Of a stretch of DNA of 64,000 nucleotides, positions 17,190-24,615 are shown in pieces; the stretch's first letter is position 1; each line of letters starts with the position of its first letter. Position numbers and translations under genes: made by a program. This DNA comes from Sporomusa silvacetica DSM 10669 (GTDB taxonomy: Bacteria; Bacillota; Negativicutes; Sporomusales; Sporomusaceae), in contig NZ_LSLK01000088.1 of assembly GCF_002257705.1 (NCBI RefSeq), forward strand, positions 62,001 through 126,000. The letters are read 5' to 3'. The notes beneath the pieces are model-generated. The model saw nothing but the letters and a program-made list of their open reading frames with translations. It made no database searches and was not told the DNA's origin.

Positions 17190-18016
17190 ACCTCCAGAAA
17201 AGTCAGTTCAGGTGCTTCGGCAATATGCCCCAACGCTTGCGCCCGCCGGTAATATTCCCTCAACCCCTGCTGATGCTCGGCATCAAAACCGAATTGCAGC
17301 GTAGAGAAATAGGCTTGCAGAAAACCTGAGTCAAAGCATTCCCAGCGAGCGGCATCGCTGGCTACTTGTTCAACATGCATCAGGCTGTAGGACATGGAAT
17401 GCACAAAAGACCGCTGCACTTCACGGACAAGTTCCGGGTTATCACCCGCAAAGTTTCGTCGGGCAGCCCAGACGGCAAACACCATTTTGTACCCAGTCAA
17501 TTCCTTCCATTCACAGCCCAAGTCATAAGCGTATAAGCCATTAGGAACGTGATAGTGAATCTGCAGTGCTTCGTCACCAATCAATAGTGCCGCATCAGCT
17601 TCCAGAAGCATTGAGCCTAAATGGGGGGGACACTCAAAATAGGTAGGGTGAATATGATATTTATCCTCAAGAATAATTTTTAATAGCACTTGCGATGTTC
17701 GAGAAGTATTTGTCAGTGCAATTTTACGGTTATGCAGTTCAGCGATAGGTACCTTGCTAACCAAGTATATGCTTGCCACCGGTCCATCGCAGCTTACCGA
17801 CAGACCTGGAAGCAAGATTAGTTCACGCCAATGTCGCGAGTATTCAATGGATGGGATCGGAGAAATGTCAAGCCTGCCTTCTAACAAATGGCGGCTCAAT
17901 TCCCTGGCCGTATCCTTGCTCAATTCTACATCCCAAAGCACGTCGTTTTTTACCAAACCGTAATAAAGGGGTAAACAATTGATAAACTGAATATGTCCCA
18001 CTCTGGGTCTCATCAC
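17186..18016 (-). CDS. mqnA: Chorismate dehydratase
   Basis: The 276-residue protein has the MqnA pattern: RVGHIQFINCLPLYYGL at the N-terminus, then RLDISPIPSIEYSRH, LPGLSVSCDGPVASIYLVSK and ALLIGDEALQIHY. MqnA is a periplasmic-binding-protein-fold enzyme that dehydrates chorismate to 3-enolpyruvylbenzoate, the first step of the futalosine pathway. No signal peptide is present, as expected. It starts at GTG 18016 or the adjacent ATG 18013, overlapping the mqnE stop, and its end overlaps mqnC by four bases. Confidence 0.93.
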   Translation of the reverse strand: MMRPRVGHIQFINCLPLYYGLVKNDVLWDVELSKDTARELSRHLLEGRLDISPIPSIEYSRHWRELILLPGLSVSCDGPVASIYLVSKVPIAELHNRKIALTNTSRTSQVLLKIILEDKYHIHPTYFECPPHLGSMLLEADAALLIGDEALQIHYHVPNGLYAYDLGCEWKELTGYKMVFAVWAARRNFAGDNPELVREVQRSFVHSMSYSLMHVEQVASDAARWECFDSGFLQAYFSTLQFGFDAEHQQGLREYYRRAQALGHIAEAPELTFLEV

Positions 18017-19113
18017 GCTTGGCTCCCCTCATATACTTGCACTTCACGGTAGAGAGTATCCCGTTCGACGGGAATATTCCCTGTTTCGCGGATAAAATCG
18101 ATAATAGCTTGCTTACTAATACCTACCGCGGTTTTTGCCCCGGCCGCGTGGAGAATTTTTTCTTCCACGACCGTCCCGTCCAGATCGTCGATGCCAAATG
18201 CCATTGAAATTTGGGCAATGGGCAATGTTAACATAATCCAAAATGCTTTCACATGATCAAAATTATCCAGCATGAGGCGGCTAATAGCCAGCATTTTTAA
18301 ATCTTCCCAGGCTGTTGCCCGTTTAATGTCGCTAAGTCCGGTATTCTCCGGATGGAAAGGGAAGGGAATAAAGGCCTGGAATCCACCTGTTTTATCCTGC
18401 AATTTACGCAATGTCAGTAAATGGTCAATTCGTTCTTCCTGGGTTTCAACATGCCCATACAACATAGTGGCATTGCTGTGTATACCTAACTGATGCGCTG
18501 TCTGCGCCACTTCCAGCCATTCGGCGGCGCTGCACTTGTTCGGACATATAATCTGCCGCACCCTGTCATTTAATATTTCGGCACCGCCACCCGGCAGCGA
18601 GCCTAATCCTGCATCCTTGAGAATCGTAAGTACTTCTCGGATTGACCGGTTAGCTATTTTCGCAAAATGGGCAATTTCCACAGCGGTAAACGCTTTTAAA
18701 TGTAGGTTGGGAAATTCTTGGTGAATACGAGAAATGATATCTGCGTAATAGGTAAAGGGTTTGTCCGGATGCAAAGCGCTGACAATATGCAGTTCGGTCA
18801 TTTCTGGTGCATCCGCAAGCGCTTGGCGGGCAATAGACAGAGCTTTTTCCGGGTCCATCACATAAGCCTGGGATGCATCGGCATCACAGCCAAAAGCGCA
18901 TAATTTGCAACGGGATACACAGATATTGGTTAGGTTAATGTGCCGGTTGACATTAAAATAGACTTTGCTGCCGGATTTGCGTTGTTTGGCAAAACGGGCC
19001 AGTGCGCCGATCCGCAGTAATTCATCGGATTTTAGTAAAAATAAGCCGTCATCCCGCGTCAAACGTTCCCTGTTATATATCTTTTGTTCAATCAAGCTCA
19101 ATTGATCTTCCAC
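18013..19113 (-). CDS. mqnE: Aminodeoxyfutalosine synthase (radical SAM)
   Basis: The frame is open to 19185, but GTG 19113 is preceded by AGGAGATGA and gives a 366-residue protein of normal MqnE length starting VEDQLSLIEQKIYNRE. The radical SAM motif CVSRCKLCAFGCD follows NRHINLTNI, with LHIVSALHPDKPFTYYADII, LPGGGAEILNDRVRQIICPN and SNATMLYGHVETQEERIDH. It joins 3-enolpyruvylbenzoate to S-adenosylmethionine to give aminodeoxyfutalosine. It is the first gene of the mqnE-mqnA-mqnC-MTAP-like unit, whose members overlap or nearly touch. Confidence 0.93.
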   Translation of the reverse strand: MEDQLSLIEQKIYNRERLTRDDGLFLLKSDELLRIGALARFAKQRKSGSKVYFNVNRHINLTNICVSRCKLCAFGCDADASQAYVMDPEKALSIARQALADAPEMTELHIVSALHPDKPFTYYADIISRIHQEFPNLHLKAFTAVEIAHFAKIANRSIREVLTILKDAGLGSLPGGGAEILNDRVRQIICPNKCSAAEWLEVAQTAHQLGIHSNATMLYGHVETQEERIDHLLTLRKLQDKTGGFQAFIPFPFHPENTGLSDIKRATAWEDLKMLAISRLMLDNFDHVKAFWIMLTLPIAQISMAFGIDDLDGTVVEEKILHAAGAKTAVGISKQAIIDFIRETGNIPVERDTLYREVQVYEGSQA

Positions 19114-19226
19114 GTAGTCATCTCCTGTTTTTGTGTCCCGGCAAACTGCCGCCGGACCTCCAATATTGATAAATATAATTACCATTTTCTATAGAGATTG
19201 GCCGATACCTGCCAATTAAGAATATG

Positions 19227-19919
19227 TCACTTCATTATGCTGCGTTTCATCCCGCGGATTAAGCTCTTGGTCGCTTTATCTACACGGAAGGATTCGGTAA
19301 TTTTTTGTAAGGCTTTGTTATAGGTGAAGTCATCTAGCGTGTTTTCCTGTAAATAGGCCATGGTTTTCTCCGGATATTTGATAAAGCAAAGAGATATGGC
19401 CCAGGCTACGGCCATTTTTACATAATAGCCTTCATGCTTAGCTCCATCTAAACGCAGGAGTACCTGCTCGATATACTCATCTTCGATATAGAAACTCAGC
19501 AGCATCACAATGCCGAACCGTAGTTCAAATTCTTCCTGTGATAGAAGATAAGGTTGTAAAAACTCCCAAACCTGTGCCCGATATTTCTTAGTGATTTTTA
19601 AGCTATTGCAAAAGCTGTCGCATACGCCCCAGTTATTGATCTTAGGTATAAAGGCAGCGGCATAGCACAAAATCTCCTCAATATCAGCCTTGGCGTAGCC
19701 GATTACCAGTCCTTGCAGCATAATTTCTTCATTATAGTCAGCTGGTGCCGCCTTTAGATAGCTGCGCCAATCGCCCCTGGCAAGTTCCTTGGCAAGCTCC
19801 CGCAAATGTGGTAATCGTACGCCTAAAATATTATCTGCATCTGGCACCAATTTGCTGTGAAACTGCCGGTACTCCTCGTCGACCAGCGCCAAAAGACGCT
19901 CTCTTATTGTCTGTTCCAT
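19227..19919 (-). CDS. AlkD-like DNA alkylation repair protein
   Basis: The 230-residue all-helical protein matches the DNA alkylation repair (AlkD/HEAT-like) family: LGVRLPHLRELAKELARGDW, YNEEIMLQGLVIGYAK, INNWGVCDSFCNSLKI and a YYVKMAVAWAISLCFIKYP repeat. In Bacillus AlkD these helices grip DNA and excise bulky or cationic alkylated purines; W in INNWGVCD and D in the same motif are family-typical active-surface residues. It starts at ATG after AAGGGGGAT and lies upstream of mqnE on the same strand with a 113-base gap, probably a separate unit. Confidence 0.85.
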   Translation of the reverse strand: MEQTIRERLLALVDEEYRQFHSKLVPDADNILGVRLPHLRELAKELARGDWRSYLKAAPADYNEEIMLQGLVIGYAKADIEEILCYAAAFIPKINNWGVCDSFCNSLKITKKYRAQVWEFLQPYLLSQEEFELRFGIVMLLSFYIEDEYIEQVLLRLDGAKHEGYYVKMAVAWAISLCFIKYPEKTMAYLQENTLDDFTYNKALQKITESFRVDKATKSLIRGMKRSIMK

Positions 19920-20100
19920 AGTATCCCCCTTATATGGTGATTATTTATTTTAGCATAAGTTGAGCAAGGGAGAAATATAAACGATCTTCCTGTACAGGAA
20001 AGAAAACAGAAAGCCAAAGGGAAAAGAACAAATAACTAATTCCGTGAGCAAGGACTGCCTCCGCCACCTGAAAAAACTGGAATTTTAAGGATCATTGTGT

Positions 20101-20106
20101 TATAAT
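20101..20106 (+). promoter_or_regulatory. -10 box of the tRNA-Val gene
   Basis: A perfect TATAAT lies 11 bases before the mature tRNA 5' end. The matching -35 region is weak. Confidence 0.5.
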
Positions 20107-20117
20107 AAAGCTTGTTT

Positions 20118-20192
20118 GGGGCATTAGCTCAGCGGGAGAGCGCTTGATTCACATTCAAGAGGTCACTGGTTCGAAACCAGTATGCCCCACCA
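20118..20192 (+). tRNA. tRNA-Val (anticodon CAC)
   Basis: The acceptor stem GGGGCAT (20118-20124) pairs with ATGCCCC (20182-20188), followed by discriminator A and an encoded CCA. The D-arm is in TAGCTCAGCGGGAGAGC, the anticodon stem CTTGA/TCAAG encloses the loop TTCACAT with anticodon CAC, and the T-arm is ACTGG/CCAGT around TTCGAAA. All stems pair fully. A hairpin terminator follows. Its 3' half is duplicated imperfectly 4.3 kb downstream, and an integrase remnant points at it, so it has served as an integration site. Confidence 0.95.
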
Positions 20193-20202
20193 TAGAAATG
20201 CA

Positions 20203-20240
20203 GATAGTTCAAGGCTTGAAGGCTTTTGAACTATCTTTTT
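20203..20240 (+). terminator. Terminator of the tRNA-Val gene
   Basis: A 10-bp stem, GATAGTTCAA at 20203-20212 with TTGAACTATC at 20226-20235, is followed by TTTTTATT. Confidence 0.85.
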
Positions 20241-20320
20241 ATTATGTTAAATTGAATTTTTGTCCCTTACGTTGTCCCTTGAAATTTTTTCTGTGGACAA
20301 AAATAAACAGTGTACATATG

Positions 20321-20358
20321 AGAAGGACAGGTCTTAATTGGCCTGTCCTTCTTTTTTT
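20321..20358 (+). terminator. Strong hairpin with T7 tract overlapping the integrase remnant
   Basis: An 11-bp perfect stem (20321-20331 with 20342-20352, AGAAGGACAGG) is followed by seven T. It reads on the plus strand, opposite to the integrase fragment, whose stop codon lies in its loop. Confidence 0.8.
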
Positions 20359-20482
20359 ACCTTTTTTAAATTGTCCAGTATATCCTGCATAACGTTTGCA
20401 GTTTGCTTTTCAGCCGTTTCTAAGCTATGGATATATGTATTTACAGTAAATGCCTTATTGGAATGTCCTAACTTTTGTGATT
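20334..20482 (-). pseudogene. C-terminal remnant of a tyrosine-recombinase integrase
   Basis: Read from 20482 toward 20334, the minus strand encodes about 45 residues, SQKLGHSNKAFTVNTYIHSL and a lysine-rich tail, ending at TAA. LGHSN followed by T-Y-H is the final catalytic block of phage-type tyrosine recombinases, with the nucleophile Tyr in VNTYIHS. An in-frame stop lies immediately upstream and no other integrase motifs precede it, so the gene has lost most of its length. It lies 140 bases from a tRNA, the usual attachment site of such elements, and is flanked by noncoding sequence on both sides. Confidence 0.8.
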
Positions 20483-20696
20483 ACCTGCACAATACTCACA
20501 GTAGCAGTCGAGATATAGCCGTCTACCTTCGGGTGGTGTTTTTTATTATTTTTTGCAGGAATATATTAGATTTATATTGAATAATATCCCAGGCGAGCAA
20601 AATTCAGAGAGAAATGTAAGGAAACATGGACACTTACAACATCTCTCCTTAGTAGCTCAAAATAAATTTTCCGAAATCTAAGGAGGAAACAACACA

Positions 20697-21995
20697 ATGA
20701 AAAGACAAACAGCTATGGCTCTTGCAGCAGTATTTGCAATGAGCGTAGCAGGAACTGCGCTGGCAGCACCTGCTAATCCTTTCGTCGACGTACCTGCAAA
20801 CCACTGGGCGTATGACTCAATCAACAAGCTTGCTCAAGCTGGCGTAATCTCCGGCTATGGCGATGGCACCTTCAAAGGTGACAAAACCCTTACCCGTTAT
20901 GAAGTTGCTACTATCGTAGCAAAAGCAATGGCTAACAGCGAAAAAGCTGACGCTGCATCCAAAAAAGAAATTGAAGCTCTGAAAGCTGAATTTGGCACAG
21001 AACTCAATAATCTGGGCGTCCGTGTTGATAACCTTGAGAAAAATGCTTCCAAAGTAAAATTCACCGGTGAAGTTCGTACACGGTATAATGATCAAGATAA
21101 TGTTCAGACCCCTTATGTAAATGGAAAAAGTGGAAACAATAGCACAACTCGTTTTCGTTTAAACATGGAAGCACCGATAGACCAAAATGTAACCTTCCAT
21201 GGGCGTTATGAGGCTGAAGGTGAATGGGGAACTTCGGCAACTTCAAATCTTACACAAGCCTATATCACCGGCAAAGCCAGCGGTTTAGATTATAGTTTTG
21301 GTCGTCAACCCATTTGGCTGGGGCAAGGCCTACTTGCAGATATCGAAGGTAATTGCGATGGTTTATTGGTAAGCGGTGGTAAAGATGTAAAGGTTACTGT
21401 AGGAGCTTTTAAGACTTCGGGAACAAATTATTATTGGTATGACGAGGATATAAGTGCAAATTTTCAGGTTGCAAATATTGATGCAAAAGTAACTGATAAT
21501 CTGCATGTTTCATTGTCTTACCTCAAGATGGATGACGATTATTATGGCAAGAGTGCTTATAAAAGCACATCTGTTGGCTTAAACTATACTGGTATCAAAA
21601 ATTTTACTGTTAGTGGTGAATACGGCCAAAATGACTCCGATGTTACAAAGGATTGGTATAGCAGCGACGGCGAAAAAGCAAAAGCTTGGATGGCCAAAAT
21701 CCAATATGCAGGTGCTCAGAAAGACAAAATAGGTTCCTTTGGTGCATGGATTGGTTATAGAAAGGCTGATCTTGGTTTTGATTTATGTCAATTTACTACG
21801 CTTGACAGTGGCAGCCAAAAAGACTGGTATTTCGGTAATTTAGATAATGTCAAAGGTGCTGAATTTGGTGTTGAGTACACTGTATTCCGTAACGGTATCT
21901 TTACTTTCCAGTACAACGACTTAGAAGCTAAAGATTCTTGGTATAAGGATAAAGACAAGAAGAACTTCTTTGCTCAGTTAGAGTATAGTTTCTAA
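20697..21995 (+). CDS. ompM: SLH-domain outer-membrane porin, OmpM-like
   Basis: The 432-residue protein has a signal peptide (cleavage after GTALA), one SLH domain (about 27-82: FVDVPANHWAYDSINKLAQA, then ISGYGDGTFKG and LTRYEVATIVAKA), a short coiled coil (about 85-118) and a beta-barrel of alternating strands ending in FFAQLEYSF with the C-terminal Phe typical of outer-membrane proteins. In Negativicutes such OmpM proteins tether the outer membrane to polyamine-modified peptidoglycan through SLH and act as porins. It starts at ATG after TAAGGAGG and has its own terminator. It lies between the tRNA and the duplicated tRNA 3' end. Confidence 0.92.
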   Translation: MKRQTAMALAAVFAMSVAGTALAAPANPFVDVPANHWAYDSINKLAQAGVISGYGDGTFKGDKTLTRYEVATIVAKAMANSEKADAASKKEIEALKAEFGTELNNLGVRVDNLEKNASKVKFTGEVRTRYNDQDNVQTPYVNGKSGNNSTTRFRLNMEAPIDQNVTFHGRYEAEGEWGTSATSNLTQAYITGKASGLDYSFGRQPIWLGQGLLADIEGNCDGLLVSGGKDVKVTVGAFKTSGTNYYWYDEDISANFQVANIDAKVTDNLHVSLSYLKMDDDYYGKSAYKSTSVGLNYTGIKNFTVSGEYGQNDSDVTKDWYSSDGEKAKAWMAKIQYAGAQKDKIGSFGAWIGYRKADLGFDLCQFTTLDSGSQKDWYFGNLDNVKGAEFGVEYTVFRNGIFTFQYNDLEAKDSWYKDKDKKNFFAQLEYSF

Positions 21996-22040
21996 TTAAT
22001 ATCCAGGCGACTTTCCCGATTACTCCAATATAAGTAGTAA

Positions 22041-22066
22041 AGCCCTCGCTGGCCGGGGGCTTTTTA
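22041..22066 (+). terminator. Terminator after the SLH porin
   Basis: An 8-bp GC-rich stem, AGCCCTCG at 22041-22048 with CGGGGGCT at 22054-22061, is followed by TTTTTATC. Confidence 0.85.
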
Positions 22067-22073
22067 TCTTAGT

Positions 22074-22200
22074 ACGCGAGTCAAGACTCCCGCCTCTACA
22101 GGCGGCGTCGGTTCAGGTGGAGTAGACTCTCCACCTGAATTCCCGATGTTTCAGCCTTGCTGAAATGAGTTCACTTAAGTTTAAAGGGAGTTTCGGACTT
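22074..22200. repeat. Hairpin-rich element, possible IS605/TnpB-type end or palindromic repeat
   Basis: About 125 bases hold three consecutive hairpins: GCCTC-TAC-AGGCGG, a perfect 11- to 12-bp stem made of TTCAGGTGGAG and its complement, and TTTCAGC-CTT-GCTGAAA, then GAGTTCACTTAAG. This serial-hairpin layout resembles the right ends of IS200/IS605-family TnpB elements and their transposase-less derivatives, but no transposase is near. It fills the gap between the porin terminator and tetR. The family assignment is tentative. Confidence 0.5.
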
Positions 22201-22237
22201 TTAATATATATAGTTTTAAAGAAATTATCCTTATATA

Positions 22238-22284
22238 AAGAGGTACACTCCGCTTATAAAAAAGTGGGTGTGCTTCTTTATTCT
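22238..22284 (+). terminator. Hairpin with T-rich tail before tetR
   Basis: Arms AAGAGGTACACTC and GGGTGTGCTTCTT pair over 13 positions with several G-U pairs, followed by TATTCTTATT. It is just upstream of the tetR promoter, so it may shield tetR from read-through. Confidence 0.5.
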
Positions 22285-22286
22285 TA

Positions 22287-22315
22287 TTGACAGCTCCTAT
22301 TGTTTGAAATATAAT
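22287..22315 (+). promoter_or_regulatory. Consensus sigma-A promoter of tetR
   Basis: TTGACA (22287-22292), a 17-base spacer and TATAAT (22310-22315) match the consensus perfectly. Between it and the start codon, GTCATTGA occurs twice (about 22325 and 22340), a possible operator for autorepression. Confidence 0.85.
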
Positions 22316-22361
22316 GAGTATAAAGTCATTGAGTTGATGGTCATTGAAAGGAGCTGTTCTA

Positions 22362-22973
22362 ATGGTTGATACAAAAAGACAAAAGCAGAAGCAATTAACC
22401 AGAAAACATTTAATAGAAATAGCAATTAAGCAGTTTGGTGAAACTGGAATAACAATGACTCGAACTACTGATATTGCCAAAGCTGCAAATGTGGCACACG
22501 GAACAATATTTGTACATTTTCCAAAACAAGAAGATTTATTAATAGCTGTAATTGAGGAATTTGGAGATAGAATTGTTAAACGACTTCAAGAATTGATCGA
22601 TTCAAATCGTAGTCTTTTTGAAGTATTAGAAGCTCATATAGCTGGCTTAGCTGAATTCGAACCCTTTTATACAAGGTTGATTATCGAAAGACGCCTACTG
22701 CCTGCTAATGTTCGCGATACATACATTATGATTCAATCTGCCATTTCAATTCACATTGCTGAAACTGCTGAAAAAGAGATAAAACAGGGTGTTATTCGTG
22801 AATTTCCGATCCATTTACTCTTTAATACTTGGATAGGTTTAATTCATTATTATTTAACTAATGGCGACTTATTTTGTTGCAGTGATTCTATATTAAAAAA
22901 ACACGGTCATGAATTACTGCGGCATTTTATTAAATTAATATCTATTGAACAAAAATATAAGGAGGCCGATTAA
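22362..22973 (+). CDS. TetR-family transcriptional regulator
   Basis: ATG 22362 follows AAAGGAGC; the open frame extends to a TTG upstream that overlaps the ribosome site. The 203-residue protein has a TetR helix-turn-helix (about 15-58: LIEIAIKQFGETGITMTRTT, DIAKAANVAHGTIFVHFPKQ, EDLLIAVIEEF). The C-terminal ligand domain is helical and unassignable. It is followed by a zinc-ribbon protein one base after its stop, so the two are co-transcribed from a consensus promoter. No transporter is adjacent, so the regulated target may be the pair itself. Confidence 0.88.
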   Translation: MVDTKRQKQKQLTRKHLIEIAIKQFGETGITMTRTTDIAKAANVAHGTIFVHFPKQEDLLIAVIEEFGDRIVKRLQELIDSNRSLFEVLEAHIAGLAEFEPFYTRLIIERRLLPANVRDTYIMIQSAISIHIAETAEKEIKQGVIREFPIHLLFNTWIGLIHYYLTNGDLFCCSDSILKKHGHELLRHFIKLISIEQKYKEAD

Positions 22974-22974
22974 A

Positions 22975-23223
22975 ATGAAACAATGTATTGCTTGTGGAAT
23001 GCCAATGAAAAACCCAGAAGATTTCGCTATGGGGGATTCTACAAAGGATTACTGCCGTTATTGTTGTCGTCCAGATGGATCAATGCAATCCTATGAGGAA
23101 AAATTATTTTCCTTAACCAACTTTATTATTAAAACTCAAGGGTTGGAAGAAAATGTGGCAGCAACTGCTGCAAAATCAATGATGGCTAAACTACCTGCTT
23201 GGAAAGCAAAAGCATCCATCTAG
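22975..23223 (+). CDS. Small zinc-ribbon protein
   Basis: ATG 22975 follows AAGGAGG within the end of tetR. The 82-residue product has a zinc-ribbon N-terminus with CIACGMPM, then DYCRYCCRPDG, the pattern of the putative zinc ribbon domain family PF12674, followed by a helical tail (SYEEKLFSLTNFIIKTQG). Proteins of this family often sit beside TetR or MerR regulators. The function is unknown; a metal-binding accessory or sensor role is plausible from the cysteines. Confidence 0.8.
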   Translation: MKQCIACGMPMKNPEDFAMGDSTKDYCRYCCRPDGSMQSYEEKLFSLTNFIIKTQGLEENVAATAAKSMMAKLPAWKAKASI

Positions 23224-23279
23224 TAACACTGGACCCACCCCTGCCCCCTGTTAATTTTAAAGTTTTATATAGGTAAAAA

Positions 23280-23313
23280 CTACCCATGTTTTTAAAACAT
23301 AGGTAGCTTTTTT
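23280..23313 (+). terminator. Terminator after the zinc-ribbon gene
   Basis: Arms CTACCCATGTTTT and AAAACATAGGTAG pair with one mismatch (23280-23292, 23294-23306), followed by CTTTTTTA. Confidence 0.85.
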
Positions 23314-23333
23314 ATTTTTTTACCCACGTTCTA

Positions 23334-23362
23334 TTGATGTGAGAAGAATTTACCCATATAAT
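23334..23362 (+). promoter_or_regulatory. Sigma-A promoter of the Fic gene
   Basis: TTGATG (23334-23339), a 17-base spacer and TATAAT (23357-23362) lie 24 bases before the fic start codon. Confidence 0.75.
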
Positions 23363-23385
23363 GGAATGAAAGAGGAGGCGATTAG

Positions 23386-24459
23386 ATGCAAGATAGCACA
23401 TTGAAACTGTTACCGCCTGATATTGACCTTGAAACCAAAAGAGTTTTAAAGCAGCTTGCCAGATCGCACAGAGCGTTGGCTGAGTTAAAAGGCTTTGCCG
23501 ATACGATGCCTAACAAAAATATTTTATTAAATGCCGTAACCATTAACGAAGCAAAAGACAGCTCGGAAATAGAAAATATCATTACGACACATGATGAATT
23601 GTTTAAGGCTATGTCACAGTCCAATTATAATAATCCTGCAGCCAAAGAGGTTGTAAACTACCGGATGGCTCTTTGGAAGGGTTATGAGTTTGTTAAAGCA
23701 AAAAGAGTTATGACTATAAATATGATTGTCGAAATCCAACAGGACATAGAGAAAAACCGTGCCGGCATAAGAAAACTGCCGGGGACGGTTTTGCAAAATC
23801 AAACGACTGGCGAAGTGGTATATACACCGCCAAGTGGTGAGCGGGAAATACTCGAGCTGATGTCTAATCTGGAACAGTACCTGAATGACGACTACGATGC
23901 GGTTGATCCACTGGTGAAACTGGCCGTAATTCATTATCAGTTTGAATCAATACATCCTTTCTATGATGGCAATGGGAGAACCGGGAGAATCATTAATGTC
24001 TTATATCTGGTTCTTAAGGAACTGCTGGATAGTCCCATTTTGTATCTTAGTAAATATATCATACGAAACAAAACAGCCTACTATCAGTTGTTGCAGGAAG
24101 TCAGGACCAAGGAAGGCTGGGAGGCCTGGGTTCTCTTTATACTGGATGGCATTGAGCAGACAGCTGAAGAAACGCTGTTGCTGGTCAAAAGAATTAATGC
24201 AGTGGTGGACAAGACTGCGGAAGACATTAAGGAAGCTTTGCCGCGGGTATATTCTAAAGAGCTGGTTGAATTGCTGTTTTATGAGTTTTATACCAAAACA
24301 GCTTACATTGAAACAGGTCTCAGTGTCTCCCGAAAAACAGCCGCAGGCTATTTGGCGGTCCTTGAAGATGCGGGCTTTCTTACATCACAAAAAATTGGCA
24401 AAGAGCGTATTTATCTTAATAAACGCTTATTTGGGGTGGTACAGGAAGCGGGATCTTAG
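23386..24459 (+). CDS. Fic-domain protein (class II, N-terminal inhibitory motif)
   Basis: The 357-residue protein has an N-terminal DUF4172-like helical part and the Fic catalytic motif HPFYDGNGRTGR at residues 190-201, with H190 and the anion-binding loop intact. The inhibitory motif SSEIEN (S59, E63, N64) is present in the N-terminal helix, which places it in the self-inhibited class II. A winged-helix-like C-terminus follows (about 280-357: YIETGLSVSRKTAAGYLAVL). The expected reaction is AMP transfer onto a hydroxyl of a target protein. It has its own promoter and lies next to the duplicated tRNA 3' end, which suggests arrival with an integrated element. No antitoxin gene is adjacent, as expected when the inhibitor is built in. 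Confidence 0.9.
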   Translation: MQDSTLKLLPPDIDLETKRVLKQLARSHRALAELKGFADTMPNKNILLNAVTINEAKDSSEIENIITTHDELFKAMSQSNYNNPAAKEVVNYRMALWKGYEFVKAKRVMTINMIVEIQQDIEKNRAGIRKLPGTVLQNQTTGEVVYTPPSGEREILELMSNLEQYLNDDYDAVDPLVKLAVIHYQFESIHPFYDGNGRTGRIINVLYLVLKELLDSPILYLSKYIIRNKTAYYQLLQEVRTKEGWEAWVLFILDGIEQTAEETLLLVKRINAVVDKTAEDIKEALPRVYSKELVELLFYEFYTKTAYIETGLSVSRKTAAGYLAVLEDAGFLTSQKIGKERIYLNKRLFGVVQEAGS

Positions 24460-24474
24460 TGCTCAAGACAGATG

Positions 24475-24516
24475 CACATTCAAGAGGTCGCTGGTTCGAA
24501 GTCAGCGCCCCACCAT
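24475..24516 (+). repeat. Truncated tRNA-Val 3' half, candidate att site
   Basis: 42 bases match positions 20150-20193 of the tRNA: CACATTCAAGAGGTC, one change, CTGGTTCGAA, then CAG and GCCCCACCAT. The T-arm still pairs through changed bases (GCTGG/TCAGC), while two acceptor bases are missing and no 5' half is present. A hairpin terminator follows, as after the real tRNA. It is the pattern left by integration at a tRNA 3' end, or by loss of the front half of a duplicated tRNA gene. Confidence 0.8.
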
Positions 24517-24527
24517 ATGAAAACATA

Positions 24528-24565
24528 GACCGTACAAGGCTTTGTAAGCTTTGCACGGTCTTTTA
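24528..24565 (+). terminator. Terminator after the tRNA remnant
   Basis: Stem GACCGTACAA (24528-24537) with TTGCACGGTC (24551-24560), one mismatch or wobble, followed by TTTTATTTTG. Confidence 0.8.
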
Positions 24566-24615
24566 TTTTGGTTCCGCTTTCGGAATCTTTTCCTCCGTTC
24601 CAATGAGTAGGATAA

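Noticed and set aside
24475..24516. A second functional tRNA gene
   Set aside because: Only the 3' half is present; there is no D-arm or 5' acceptor strand upstream and two acceptor bases are missing.
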